Below, in pieces: positions 1 through 7,780 of a stretch of 64,000 nt of DNA. Numbering within the stretch: position 1 is the first letter of the stretch; every line of letters starts with the position of its first letter. A model generated the notes under the pieces. It was not told the DNA's origin. It saw nothing but the letters and a program-made list of their open reading frames with translations, and ran no database searches. Where the stretch lies: contig CAWCWV010000016.1 of NCBI GenBank assembly GCA_963799365.1, positions 558,001 through 622,000 on the forward strand, read 5' to 3'. Source of the DNA: Marinirhabdus sp963799365 (GTDB lineage: Bacteria > Bacteroidota > Bacteroidia > Flavobacteriales > Flavobacteriaceae). The translations under genes and the position numbers were made by a program.

Positions 1-498
1 ACACCCCAAAAAGATCCTGCAACGCTAGTGCGGGCTATCCCGTACCTGGAACATCCAACTACCGTTTTGTTTGTAGGGGAGGGTGTCGAGCAAATGAAAA
101 TAGAAACCCTGGTTGCAGAACTGGATTTAGAACAGTCGGTTAAATTTCTTGGTATGCGCAGCGATGTGCCAGCGTTACTTAAAATGGCCGATATTGCTGT
201 GCTTTCTTCAAACCATGAAGGGTTGTCATTATCCAGTTTAGAAGCTATGGCTTCTGGAACACCTTTGGTCGCTTCCAGTGTTACTGGGTTGAAAAATCTG
301 GTGCACGGTGCCGGAATTCTTTTTGACCATAAAGACGAAATTGATCTGGCAGAAAAAATAAATGGGCTTATAAATAATAAAGAACTATACGATGAAACCG
401 TTGCTGCCGGATCCAAACGAGTTCAGAAATTTAAATTAAGAACTATGGTAGAAGCCCATATTGCTTTATATAACGAACTATGCCCAAACAAAAATTAG
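1..498 (+). CDS. Glycosyltransferase family 4, C-terminal part (partial)
   Basis: This is the C-terminal part of a group-1 (GT4, GT-B fold) glycosyltransferase that probably adds a sugar to the lipid-linked exopolysaccharide repeat unit on the cytoplasmic face. The reading frame is open from the first base, so the start lies outside the window. Visible family features are FVGEGVE, the FLGMRSDVPALLKMADI stretch and the nucleotide-sugar binding motif around SSNHEGLSLSSLEAMASGTP, which contains the EGLSLSSLE form of the EX7E motif. The last 19 bases overlap the next glycosyltransferase, which indicates translational coupling. Acceptor and donor sugars cannot be told from sequence. Confidence 0.9.
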   Translation, partial: TPQKDPATLVRAIPYLEHPTTVLFVGEGVEQMKIETLVAELDLEQSVKFLGMRSDVPALLKMADIAVLSSNHEGLSLSSLEAMASGTPLVASSVTGLKNLVHGAGILFDHKDEIDLAEKINGLINNKELYDETVAAGSKRVQKFKLRTMVEAHIALYNELCPNKN

Positions 499-1643
499 TA
501 CGTATTACTACGGTCCCTATTTCCCTCGAAAAACTACTCGAGGGGCAATTGTCGTATATGCAAAATTACTACGATGTGATCGCCGTTTCTGCAGAAAAAG
601 AACGGTTGCATGCTTTTGGTATAGCCGAAGGTGTAAGCACAAAATATGTTGAACTCACACGAAAGATCACCCCGCTAAAAGACTTGTTAGCAGTTTATAG
701 ATTGTATATATTTCTAAAACAAGAAAAGCCTGCCATCGTGCATTCACATACACCCAAAGCAGGAATTGTGGGAATGCTGGCAGCTTATTTTGCGGGCGTA
801 CCACACCGGTTGCATACCGTAGCAGGTTTGCCGCTTATGGAAGCAAGCGGACTTAAACGCACCGTTTTAAATATAGTTGAAAAGTTGACCTACAAATTTG
901 CCACAAAGGTCTATCCCAATTCCAAGGGGTTGAAAGATTTTATCGAAGCTGAAAAATTTACAAAACCTTCAAAATTGAAAATCATTGGAAAGGGGAGTAG
1001 TAACGGCATAGATACGAGTTATTTTTCTGATTCTCTTTTTTCGGCCGAAGAGGTGCTTCAGAAAAGAAAGGAGCTGAACATACCAGCAACAGATTTCGTT
1101 TTTGTTTTTGTAGGACGTATTGTAAAAGACAAAGGCATTAATGAGTTAGTGCAAGCATTTGTAACTCTTCAGCAAAGCAACGCTGCAACTACTTTACTAT
1201 TGGTTGGCCCTTTTGAAGATGCCTTAGACCCTGTTTTACCTAAAACAAAGCAAATCATTGAGGAACACCCAAAAATTAAATCGGTAGGTTATCAACAGGA
1301 TGTTCGTCTGTTTTTTGCGGTTAGCGATGCATTGGTGTTTCCTAGCTATAGGGAAGGATTTCCAAACGTTGTGCTTCAAGCAGGGGCGATGGGGTTACCT
1401 GCCATTGTCACCAACATAAACGGTTGTAATGAAATAATTATACAAGGAGAAAACGGACTTATGGTACCACCAAAAAATGAGCAAGCACTTTATGAGGCAA
1501 TGGAACAAATGGCTACAAAAACAGCAATGCATTCCAGCTTAAAATCTTCGGCACGGAAAATCATTGTTGAAAAATACAAGAGAGAAGAGATTTGGGAAGC
1601 TTTACTGGCAGAATACCAAAAATGCCTCAAGAAAGGACAATAG
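480..1643 (+). CDS. Glycosyltransferase family 4 protein
   Basis: A full-length 387-residue GT4 glycosyltransferase. The N-terminal half has the HSHTPKAGIVGMLAAYFAGV segment typical of the acceptor domain. The C-terminal half has FVFVGRIVKDKGI and SDALVFPSYREGFPNVVLQA (an EGFPNVVLQA-type EX7E motif), which bind the NDP-sugar. It resembles capsule-type transferases that act on undecaprenyl-linked intermediates. The start overlaps the upstream transferase by 19 bases, so the two are co-translated. It is the last gene before the inverted-repeat array that separates it from the sugar phosphotransferase. The sugar specificity is unknown. Confidence 0.92.
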   Translation: MPKQKLVRITTVPISLEKLLEGQLSYMQNYYDVIAVSAEKERLHAFGIAEGVSTKYVELTRKITPLKDLLAVYRLYIFLKQEKPAIVHSHTPKAGIVGMLAAYFAGVPHRLHTVAGLPLMEASGLKRTVLNIVEKLTYKFATKVYPNSKGLKDFIEAEKFTKPSKLKIIGKGSSNGIDTSYFSDSLFSAEEVLQKRKELNIPATDFVFVFVGRIVKDKGINELVQAFVTLQQSNAATTLLLVGPFEDALDPVLPKTKQIIEEHPKIKSVGYQQDVRLFFAVSDALVFPSYREGFPNVVLQAGAMGLPAIVTNINGCNEIIIQGENGLMVPPKNEQALYEAMEQMATKTAMHSSLKSSARKIIVEKYKREEIWEALLAEYQKCLKKGQ

Positions 1644-2575
1644 CCCCCCCTTTAGGGGTCGGGGGAAAATCCAAATTGGTCAAAGTTCCGTCCAACCCCG
1701 TCCCTAAAGGGTGCCTACAATTATAGCCGAATTAAGACTCTCCCCTTTAGGAGCCGGGAGTAAAGACTTAAGGCCGGGGGTAAAATTCGATCCAACCCCG
1801 TCCCTAAAGGGTGCCTACTATTATAGCCGAATTAAGACTCCCCCCTTTAGGGGCCGGGGGTAAAGCCCAATGGGTAAAATTCCTTCCAACCCCAGCCCTA
1901 AAGGGTGCCTACAATTATAGCCGAATTTTGACTCTCCCATTTAGGGGCTGGGGGTAAATCCAAATTGGTCAAAGTTCGATCCAACCCCAGCCCTAAAGGG
2001 TGCCTGCAAATATTGCCGAATTAAGACTCCCCCCTTTAGGGGTCGGGGGTAAAGACTTAAGCCCAAGGGGTAAAATTCCATCCAACCCCAGCCCTAAAGG
2101 GTGCCTGCAAATATTGCCGAATTAAGACTCCCCCCTTTAGGGGCCGGGGGTAAATCCAAATTGGTCAAAGTTCCTTCCAACCCCGTCCCTAAATGCTGCC
2201 TACAATTATAGCCGAATTTAGATTCTCCCCTTTAGGGGCCGGGGGTAAAGCCCAAGGGGTAAAGTTCCGTCCAACCCCGTCCCCAAAGGGTGCCTACAAT
2301 TATAGCCGAATTAAGACTCCCCCCTTTAGGGGCCGGGGGTAAAGACTTAAGGCCGGGGGTAAAATTCGATCCAACCCCAGCCCTAAAGGGTGCCTACAAT
2401 TATAGCCGAATTAAGACTCCCCCCTTTAGGGGTCGGGGGTAAATCCAAATGGGTCAAAGTTCGATCCAACCCCAGCCCTAAAGGGTGCCTAAAATTATAG
2501 CCGAATTTTGACTCTCCCCTTTAGGGGCTGGGGGTAAATACCTAAGGCCGGGGGTAATGACCCAAGACCCAGGGG
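1644..2575. repeat. Array of nine inverted-repeat units (94-101 bp period)
   Basis: No gene lies here. The region is a tandem array whose units begin with ccaacccc at about 1692, 1792, 1886, 1981, 2082, 2177, 2271, 2371 and 2466, giving spacings of 100, 94, 95, 101, 95, 94, 100 and 95. A half unit precedes the first. Each unit has a left arm (ccaaccccagccctaaaggg), a loop of about 30 bases (tgcctacaattatagccgaa plus ttaagact) and a right arm (ccccctttaggggctggggg) that is nearly the reverse complement of the left arm. Three linker types (starting taaatccaaattgg, taaagacttaagg and taaagcccaagggg) are interspersed between units. The array is much more GC-rich than its flanks and sits inside the polysaccharide operon. 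Confidence 0.95.
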
Positions 2576-2655
2576 GCAAACCCCAAATATAAAAATTGCA
2601 CCCCACCAGTCATTCCTTTTCCGTAATTTTGAAACCTTAAGAAAGCAGATTGTCA

Positions 2656-3264
2656 ATGTACCAAGACCTACTAAAACCCTTATTCGATTTTATAGCAGCA
2701 GCCGTGGTTTTTACCCTATTGCTACCCTTGTTTTTTGTCACAATGTTCGTTTTGTTAGTTGCGCTTAAAGGAAATCCATTTTTCACACAACGCCGTCCAG
2801 GTAAGAATGAGCGTATTTTTTCGATCATTAAATTCCGGACTATGAGCAATGCCAAAGATGCAGATGGGAATTTACTTCCCGACGAGCAACGCCTATCAGG
2901 TTTTGGAAAATTTGTTCGCTCGACATCCTTGGATGAGATTCCTCAATTGCTCAATGTGCTGAAAGGAGATATGAGTCTGGTTGGCCCAAGGCCGTTATTG
3001 CCTGAATACCTGCCGTTATATTCTGCAGCACAAAAAAAACGACACCTTGTAAAACCTGGAATTACAGGCTGGGCACAGGTAAATGGTAGGAATGCTGTTT
3101 CCTGGCAAAAAAAGTTCGAATTGGATATATTTTATGTGGAAAGAAGTAACTTTGCGCTCGATTTTAAAATACTGATGAAAACTGTACAAAAAGTATTTTT
3201 CCGAAGCGATATTAATAGTGATAGTTCGGGCACGGTTGCACCTTTTAAAGGAAATGATTTATGA
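2656..3264 (+). CDS. pglC: Bacterial sugar transferase, PglC-like phosphoglycosyl transferase
   Basis: A monotopic phosphoglycosyl transferase (PF02397) that moves a phospho-sugar from UDP to undecaprenyl phosphate and so starts the repeat unit. One hydrophobic segment lies near residues 10-35. The catalytic Asp-Glu pair is visible in STSLDEIPQLLNVL, followed by SLVGPRP and KPGITGWAQVNGRN. At about 202 residues it matches the short PglC form without the extra membrane domain of WbaP. ATG 2656 gives an MYQDLLKP start like relatives; TTG 2650 is a possible alternative. It overlaps the next gene by four bases (ATGA). The diNAcBac-type substrate is inferred from the neighbours. Confidence 0.93.
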   Translation: MYQDLLKPLFDFIAAAVVFTLLLPLFFVTMFVLLVALKGNPFFTQRRPGKNERIFSIIKFRTMSNAKDADGNLLPDEQRLSGFGKFVRSTSLDEIPQLLNVLKGDMSLVGPRPLLPEYLPLYSAAQKKRHLVKPGITGWAQVNGRNAVSWQKKFELDIFYVERSNFALDFKILMKTVQKVFFRSDINSDSSGTVAPFKGNDL

Positions 3265-3863
3265 AGGAAATCACTATTATTGGAGGCGGAGGCCATTGTT
3301 TTGCACTTGTAGCACTTATTTTGGCGGAAAATGAGTATGCTCCCTTGGTGATTTTAGACAAAAATCCTTCAGAAAAGGAGATTTTAGGAGTTCCTGTTCA
3401 AAGGAGAACTAAAAATGCGCTCATAACATCATTAGCAGCCATCGCCATTGGAAATAATATTGTAAGAAAAAAAATTGCAGAAAGCATAGCGGTATCGTTC
3501 CCTACTTTTATTCATAGTTCAGCTACTGTATATCCTTCTAGTGCTATTGGTAAGGGTGTTCAAATATTACCAAATGCTGTGGTAGATGCAGCTGTTACCA
3601 TAGGGGATTTTACGATCATCAATAATAATGCTACGGTTTCACATAACACTATCATTGGCAACTTCTGTCATATTGCTATCAATGCTGCTATATCTGGTGG
3701 CTGTACTATTGGTGAAGGAACCTTAGTAGGAGCTGGAAGCGTTATTTTGCCGGAAATTACCATAGGGAAATGGGCAACCATTGGTGCTGGAGCCGTAGTC
3801 ACAAAAAATGTACCCGACGGAGCAACTGTGGTTGGCAATCCAGCCAAAATACTAAATAACTGA
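3261..3863 (+). CDS. pglD: Sugar O/N-acetyltransferase, PglD/NeuD-like
   Basis: This 200-residue protein has an N-terminal PglD-type nucleotide-sugar binding part (ITIIGGGGHCF, then VILDKNPSEKEILGVPV). A left-handed beta-helix of hexapeptide repeats follows, seen in IGKGVQILPNAVVDAAVTIG and IGEGTLVGAGSVI. The family catalytic His is probably that in NNATVSHNTIIGN. In the pgl pathway it N-acetylates UDP-4-amino-4,6-dideoxy-GlcNAc with acetyl-CoA. It overlaps the PglC-like gene by four bases and stops one base before the aminotransferase start, so it lies in a tight operon. The exact sugar product is inferred from context. Confidence 0.9.
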   Translation: MKEITIIGGGGHCFALVALILAENEYAPLVILDKNPSEKEILGVPVQRRTKNALITSLAAIAIGNNIVRKKIAESIAVSFPTFIHSSATVYPSSAIGKGVQILPNAVVDAAVTIGDFTIINNNATVSHNTIIGNFCHIAINAAISGGCTIGEGTLVGAGSVILPEITIGKWATIGAGAVVTKNVPDGATVVGNPAKILNN

Positions 3864-3864
3864 A

Positions 3865-4995
3865 ATGAATTCTAAAATATATCTTTCTTCCCCGCATATG
3901 GGAGGTACCGAACAGGACTTTGTTTCACAAGCATTTGAAACAAACTGGATCGCTCCTCTGGGTCCAAACGTTCAAGAGTTTGAAACCCGAATAGAGAAGT
4001 ATTTAGGGAATTCGAATCACGTAGCGGCATTGAGCTCGGGTACGGCAGCTATTCATCTTGCACTTATTTTGTTGGGTGTTTCTAAAGATGACGAAGTGCT
4101 GTGTCAAACATTCACTTTTTCGGCATCTGCCAACCCTATTGTTTACCAGGGAGCTACACCGGTTTTTATAGATAGTGAACCCGAAACTTGGAATATATGC
4201 CCAGTGCATTTGGAAACTGCGATTAAAGATAGAATTGCAAAAGGAAAAAAACCAAAAGCCATTATTGCCGTACATCTCTACGGAATGCCTTGTAAAATTG
4301 AAGCGATAACTGCAGTTGCTCAAAAATATGAAATCCCAATCGTAGAAGATAGCGCCGAAGCTCTGGGGAGTAGTTTTAAAGGACAAAAATGCGGAACTTT
4401 TGGAACTATTGGCATCTTGAGTTTTAACGGAAATAAAATAATTACCACTTCTGGTGGAGGTGCTTTGGTTTCAAATTCATCTAGCGTTAAAGAGGAAGCA
4501 ATTTTCTTAGCCACACAAGCCAGAGATGAAGCTCCCCATTACCAGCACAGCCAAATTGGCTATAATTACAGACTTAGTAATATTTGTGCAGGGATTGGTT
4601 GTGGGCAAATGGAAGTACTGGATGCACACGTGTCGCTACGAAGAGAAATGCATCAATTTTATAAAGAACTATTTAAAAATACGAAGGGAATTACTGTTTT
4701 TGAAGAACCTACAGCCAATTATTTTTCTAACCATTGGTTGTCTTGTATTACAATAGATTCGGATACAACAGGCTATACACCCGAAAAAGTGAGGCTTGCT
4801 TTAGCTGAGGATAATATAGAATCCAGACCCTTATGGAAACCAATGCATTTACAACCTATTTTTAAAGATGCACCTTATTACGGTAGTACAGTTGCTGAAA
4901 ATTTATTCAAGAGTGGACTCTGTTTGCCTTCGGGTTCAAACCTGTCAGTCTCTGAAAAACAGAGAATTAACAAGGCTTTAAAACCTTTCGTTTAG
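3865..4995 (+). CDS. pglE: DegT/DnrJ/EryC1 aminotransferase, PglE-like
   Basis: A 376-residue PLP-dependent sugar aminotransferase. Family landmarks are LSSGTAAIHLAL (phosphate binding), EDSAEALGSSFKGQKCGTFG, and the PLP Schiff-base lysine at about residue 191 in SFNGNKIITTSGGG. The GNKIITTSGG form is typical of PglE-like enzymes, which aminate UDP-4-keto-6-deoxy-GlcNAc at C4. It sits between the PglD-like acetyltransferase and the PglF-like dehydratase, so substrate and product enzymes are adjacent. Perosamine or other 4-amino sugar synthesis is the main alternative, but the neighbouring dehydratase and acetyltransferase favour a QuiNAc4NAc-type sugar. Confidence 0.93.
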   Translation: MNSKIYLSSPHMGGTEQDFVSQAFETNWIAPLGPNVQEFETRIEKYLGNSNHVAALSSGTAAIHLALILLGVSKDDEVLCQTFTFSASANPIVYQGATPVFIDSEPETWNICPVHLETAIKDRIAKGKKPKAIIAVHLYGMPCKIEAITAVAQKYEIPIVEDSAEALGSSFKGQKCGTFGTIGILSFNGNKIITTSGGGALVSNSSSVKEEAIFLATQARDEAPHYQHSQIGYNYRLSNICAGIGCGQMEVLDAHVSLRREMHQFYKELFKNTKGITVFEEPTANYFSNHWLSCITIDSDTTGYTPEKVRLALAEDNIESRPLWKPMHLQPIFKDAPYYGSTVAENLFKSGLCLPSGSNLSVSEKQRINKALKPFV

Positions 4996-5029
4996 ATCTT
5001 TTGTATATTTACGATAAAACCTCAAGTGC

Positions 5030-6988
5030 TTGAAATTCACGTCAAAAATTTTAGATAAACTATATCGAGGCGACAATAAGTTGCTTTTAATGGACCAGCG
5101 ATACCTTCCTCGATGGATTGTTATTTTGTTGGATGTATTTTTGTGTGGCCTAGCTATGCTGGTTACATATTTTATATTAGAGGGGACTACTATATATTTC
5201 CACAAGGTTATTTCTGTACCATCACAAGGGGTAGTTGTTTTAATAGTAAATCTTTTATTTTTCTTCTTATTTAAAAGTTACTCAGGGATTATTAGACATT
5301 CTACGTTTGTAGACCTAATAAAGCTTGCTTTAACGGCTGTAGCAACTGTTGTAACTATTTTGCTATTTAATTTTATATACGAATTTAACCAAGGGCAAAA
5401 AATATTCTTAACAACCTCGTTATTGTTGTATATGTTTGCGTCGTTTACATTTTTATTGCTTTTTAGGATTTCAGTAAAAGAGAGCTATACCTTCTTAAAA
5501 AATATTGCAATCACAGATGAAAAGAAGAAAATTGCTATAATTGGAATAGACGATCAGTCCATTTCGCTAGGCTCATCCTTGTTAAATGAATCTAAGTTAC
5601 CCTATACATTGGTCGGATTTTTAACCCAGTCCAAAATTTCAAAAAGCCATAAAATATTAGGTAAACCTGTATTTTCAGTACAAAATTTATCTAAAACCTT
5701 AGAGGAAATTGAAGCCGAAGCAGTTTTGCTCATGAGTGACTCTTTTTCAGGAAAGGAAAAAAATGAAATTGTTGAAAATTGTTTGTCGGCAGGTGTTGAA
5801 ATATTAAACGTACCAAATCTTCAAACGTGGAAAAATAAGGAAGATATACAGAACCAAATAAAACCCCTTGAAATTGAGGATCTCTTGGAACGGTCACCTA
5901 TTTCTGTAAATGACAAACTATTAAAAGAAGATCTAGAAGGTAAAACCGTCATGGTTACTGGAGGAGCTGGTTCTATAGGGAGCGAAATTGTAAAGCAATT
6001 GGCGCAATACAATACCGAACTGGTAATTATCTTAGACCAAGCTGAATCTGCCCTACATGAATTGGAATTATACCTTAGATTAAACTATCCAAATTTCAAT
6101 TTTATAACAGAGCTAGCCGATATTAGCAATATGTATAGGTTAGAGCTTATGTTTAACAAGTATCATATTAATTTAATATACCATGCGGCAGCTTATAAGC
6201 ATGTTCCTCTCATTGAACGTAACCCACATGAAGCAGTGTATGTAAATTTATTAGGGACGGTTAATTTATGCCTTCAATCTATACAACACCAGATAGAGCG
6301 ATTTGTAATGGTTTCTACAGATAAAGCTGTAAATCCTACCAATGTTATGGGTGCTTCTAAACGTGCTGCCGAAATGTATGTGCAAGCCTTGCAAAACGAA
6401 GACAAGGTAACGACCAAGTTTATAACCACCAGATTTGGAAATGTATTAGGTTCTAGCGGCTCTGTGATTCCGCATTTTAAAAAGCAAATTGCACAAGGTG
6501 GCCCTGTAACGGTCACACACAAAGATATTATACGCTATTTTATGACAATTCCAGAAGCGTGCCAGTTGGTGATGCAAGCTGGTACGATGGGGAAAGGCGG
6601 GGAGATTTATGTGTTTGATATGGGAGATCCTGTTCGAATTATTGATTTGGCCGAACGAATGATAAAGCTCTCTGGGCTAGAACCCTATAAGGATATAGAT
6701 ATTAAGATTACAGGATTAAGACCTGGTGAAAAACTATATGAAGAACTTTTAAACGATTCCTCTACTGTTTTACCAACACACCACCCTAAGATTATGATCT
6801 CTAGTGTGCAAGCAGAACTATTTGTTACCATCAAAGAAAAGATAGAGCATATTATCCGTACAGCTACCAAACAAGAAGACTATGACGTGGTAAAATTGCT
6901 TAAAGAATTGGTGCCAGAATATAAAAGCGAAAACTCCAACTTTGAATCCCTGGACACTTCTAAAGACAAAGCCTTGACAAAAATATAG
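5030..6988 (+). CDS. pglF: Membrane UDP-GlcNAc 4,6-dehydratase, PglF/CapD-like
   Basis: A 652-residue polysaccharide biosynthesis protein with about four N-terminal membrane helices (residues about 20-150), a first Rossmann-like region, and a C-terminal SDR dehydratase domain. The latter has the NAD motif VTGGAGSIGSEIV and the catalytic stretch STDKAVNPTNVMGASKRAAE, where Met replaces the usual SDR Tyr, as in PglF/FlaA1-type dehydratases. It converts UDP-GlcNAc to the 4-keto-6-deoxy sugar, the first step for the PglE- and PglD-like enzymes upstream. The TTG at 5030 is the longest start; ATG 5090 (MDQRYLPRW) is equally plausible and just precedes the first helix. Confidence 0.92.
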   Translation: MKFTSKILDKLYRGDNKLLLMDQRYLPRWIVILLDVFLCGLAMLVTYFILEGTTIYFHKVISVPSQGVVVLIVNLLFFFLFKSYSGIIRHSTFVDLIKLALTAVATVVTILLFNFIYEFNQGQKIFLTTSLLLYMFASFTFLLLFRISVKESYTFLKNIAITDEKKKIAIIGIDDQSISLGSSLLNESKLPYTLVGFLTQSKISKSHKILGKPVFSVQNLSKTLEEIEAEAVLLMSDSFSGKEKNEIVENCLSAGVEILNVPNLQTWKNKEDIQNQIKPLEIEDLLERSPISVNDKLLKEDLEGKTVMVTGGAGSIGSEIVKQLAQYNTELVIILDQAESALHELELYLRLNYPNFNFITELADISNMYRLELMFNKYHINLIYHAAAYKHVPLIERNPHEAVYVNLLGTVNLCLQSIQHQIERFVMVSTDKAVNPTNVMGASKRAAEMYVQALQNEDKVTTKFITTRFGNVLGSSGSVIPHFKKQIAQGGPVTVTHKDIIRYFMTIPEACQLVMQAGTMGKGGEIYVFDMGDPVRIIDLAERMIKLSGLEPYKDIDIKITGLRPGEKLYEELLNDSSTVLPTHHPKIMISSVQAELFVTIKEKIEHIIRTATKQEDYDVVKLLKELVPEYKSENSNFESLDTSKDKALTKI

Positions 6989-7008
6989 GGAGACTATACT
7001 ATAAGTTT

Positions 7009-7016
7009 TATATTTG
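7009..7016 (+). promoter_or_regulatory. Candidate -7 promoter box (TATATTTG)
   Basis: TATATTTG matches the Bacteroidota -7 consensus TAnnTTTG exactly and lies 11 bases before the OPX gene start, so a transcript from it would have almost no leader. No TTG element was found at the expected upstream distance, so this is only a half-match. It could give separate expression of the export genes. Confidence 0.35.
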
Positions 7017-7026
7017 CACCCAATTT

Positions 7027-7776
7027 ATGAAACATACTATTTGCTTTATCGTATTAAGCTGTTGCCTTTTTTCCTGTGCGACCAAAAAAGAAATTCTTTA
7101 TTTTCAAGATGCTGAAAAGTTAAACCAACAAAAAACCGCACAGTATTTTGAACCTAAGATAGAACCTAATGATATTTTGTATATCTCTGTTTCGGCATTA
7201 GAGGAAACCCTCATTAAGCCTTTCCAAAAAGTTACCGGTCTACAAACTGAAACAAGGGACGAGCAATTACAGGGCTATTTGGTGAGCCCAAATGGAAACA
7301 TCCAGTATCCTGGATTGGGTGCTGTAGCAGTTGTTGGAAAAACTCGAGTAGAAATTATTTCCCTGTTGACCAGTAAGTTATCGGAATATGTAAAAGATGT
7401 TGTCGTAGATGTCCGTATTATTAATTTTAAAATAACTGTCCTGGGCGAAGTAGCTGCTCCTGGGGTTTATACGATTAAAGACGAACGTGTAACCATACCG
7501 CAAGCTATTGGCTTGGCAGGAGATTTTACAGTGGATGGGAAACGAGAAACTGTTACCATCATACGAGAAGAAAATGGTGCTCAAAAAGTGACGAAAGTAG
7601 ATTTCACGAAAACCGATTTCTTTAGTAGCCCCTATTACTTTTTAAAACAGAATGATATTGTCTATGTAGAACCCTCATTAAAGGGTGTGAAGAAATCTGG
7701 CTTTATACCAGATATTCCGGCAGTTTTATCTGTTGTCACCATCATTTTAAGTGCCGTAATTTTAATTACAAGATAG
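7027..7776 (+). CDS. wza: Polysaccharide export lipoprotein, Wza-like OPX
   Basis: A 249-residue outer-membrane polysaccharide export protein. The N-terminus is a lipoprotein signal with lipobox LFSC (Cys17). It is followed by the Poly_export domain (IEPNDILYISVSALEETLIK), a GYLVSPNGNIQYPGLGAV segment and a SLBB-like domain (ITVLGEVAAPGVYTIKDERV). A C-terminal hydrophobic helix (residues about 228-247) could cross the outer membrane as in Wza, though here it ends almost at the C-terminus. It is five bases upstream of the Wzc-like kinase, the usual pairing for Wzy-dependent export. The lumen and oligomer state cannot be judged from sequence. Confidence 0.93.
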   Translation: MKHTICFIVLSCCLFSCATKKEILYFQDAEKLNQQKTAQYFEPKIEPNDILYISVSALEETLIKPFQKVTGLQTETRDEQLQGYLVSPNGNIQYPGLGAVAVVGKTRVEIISLLTSKLSEYVKDVVVDVRIINFKITVLGEVAAPGVYTIKDERVTIPQAIGLAGDFTVDGKRETVTIIREENGAQKVTKVDFTKTDFFSSPYYFLKQNDIVYVEPSLKGVKKSGFIPDIPAVLSVVTIILSAVILITR

Positions 7777-7780
7777 CCGT

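Noticed and set aside
1644..2575. CRISPR array.
   Set aside because: Repeats are inverted, about 95 bp apart, with similar rather than unique linkers; no cas genes.
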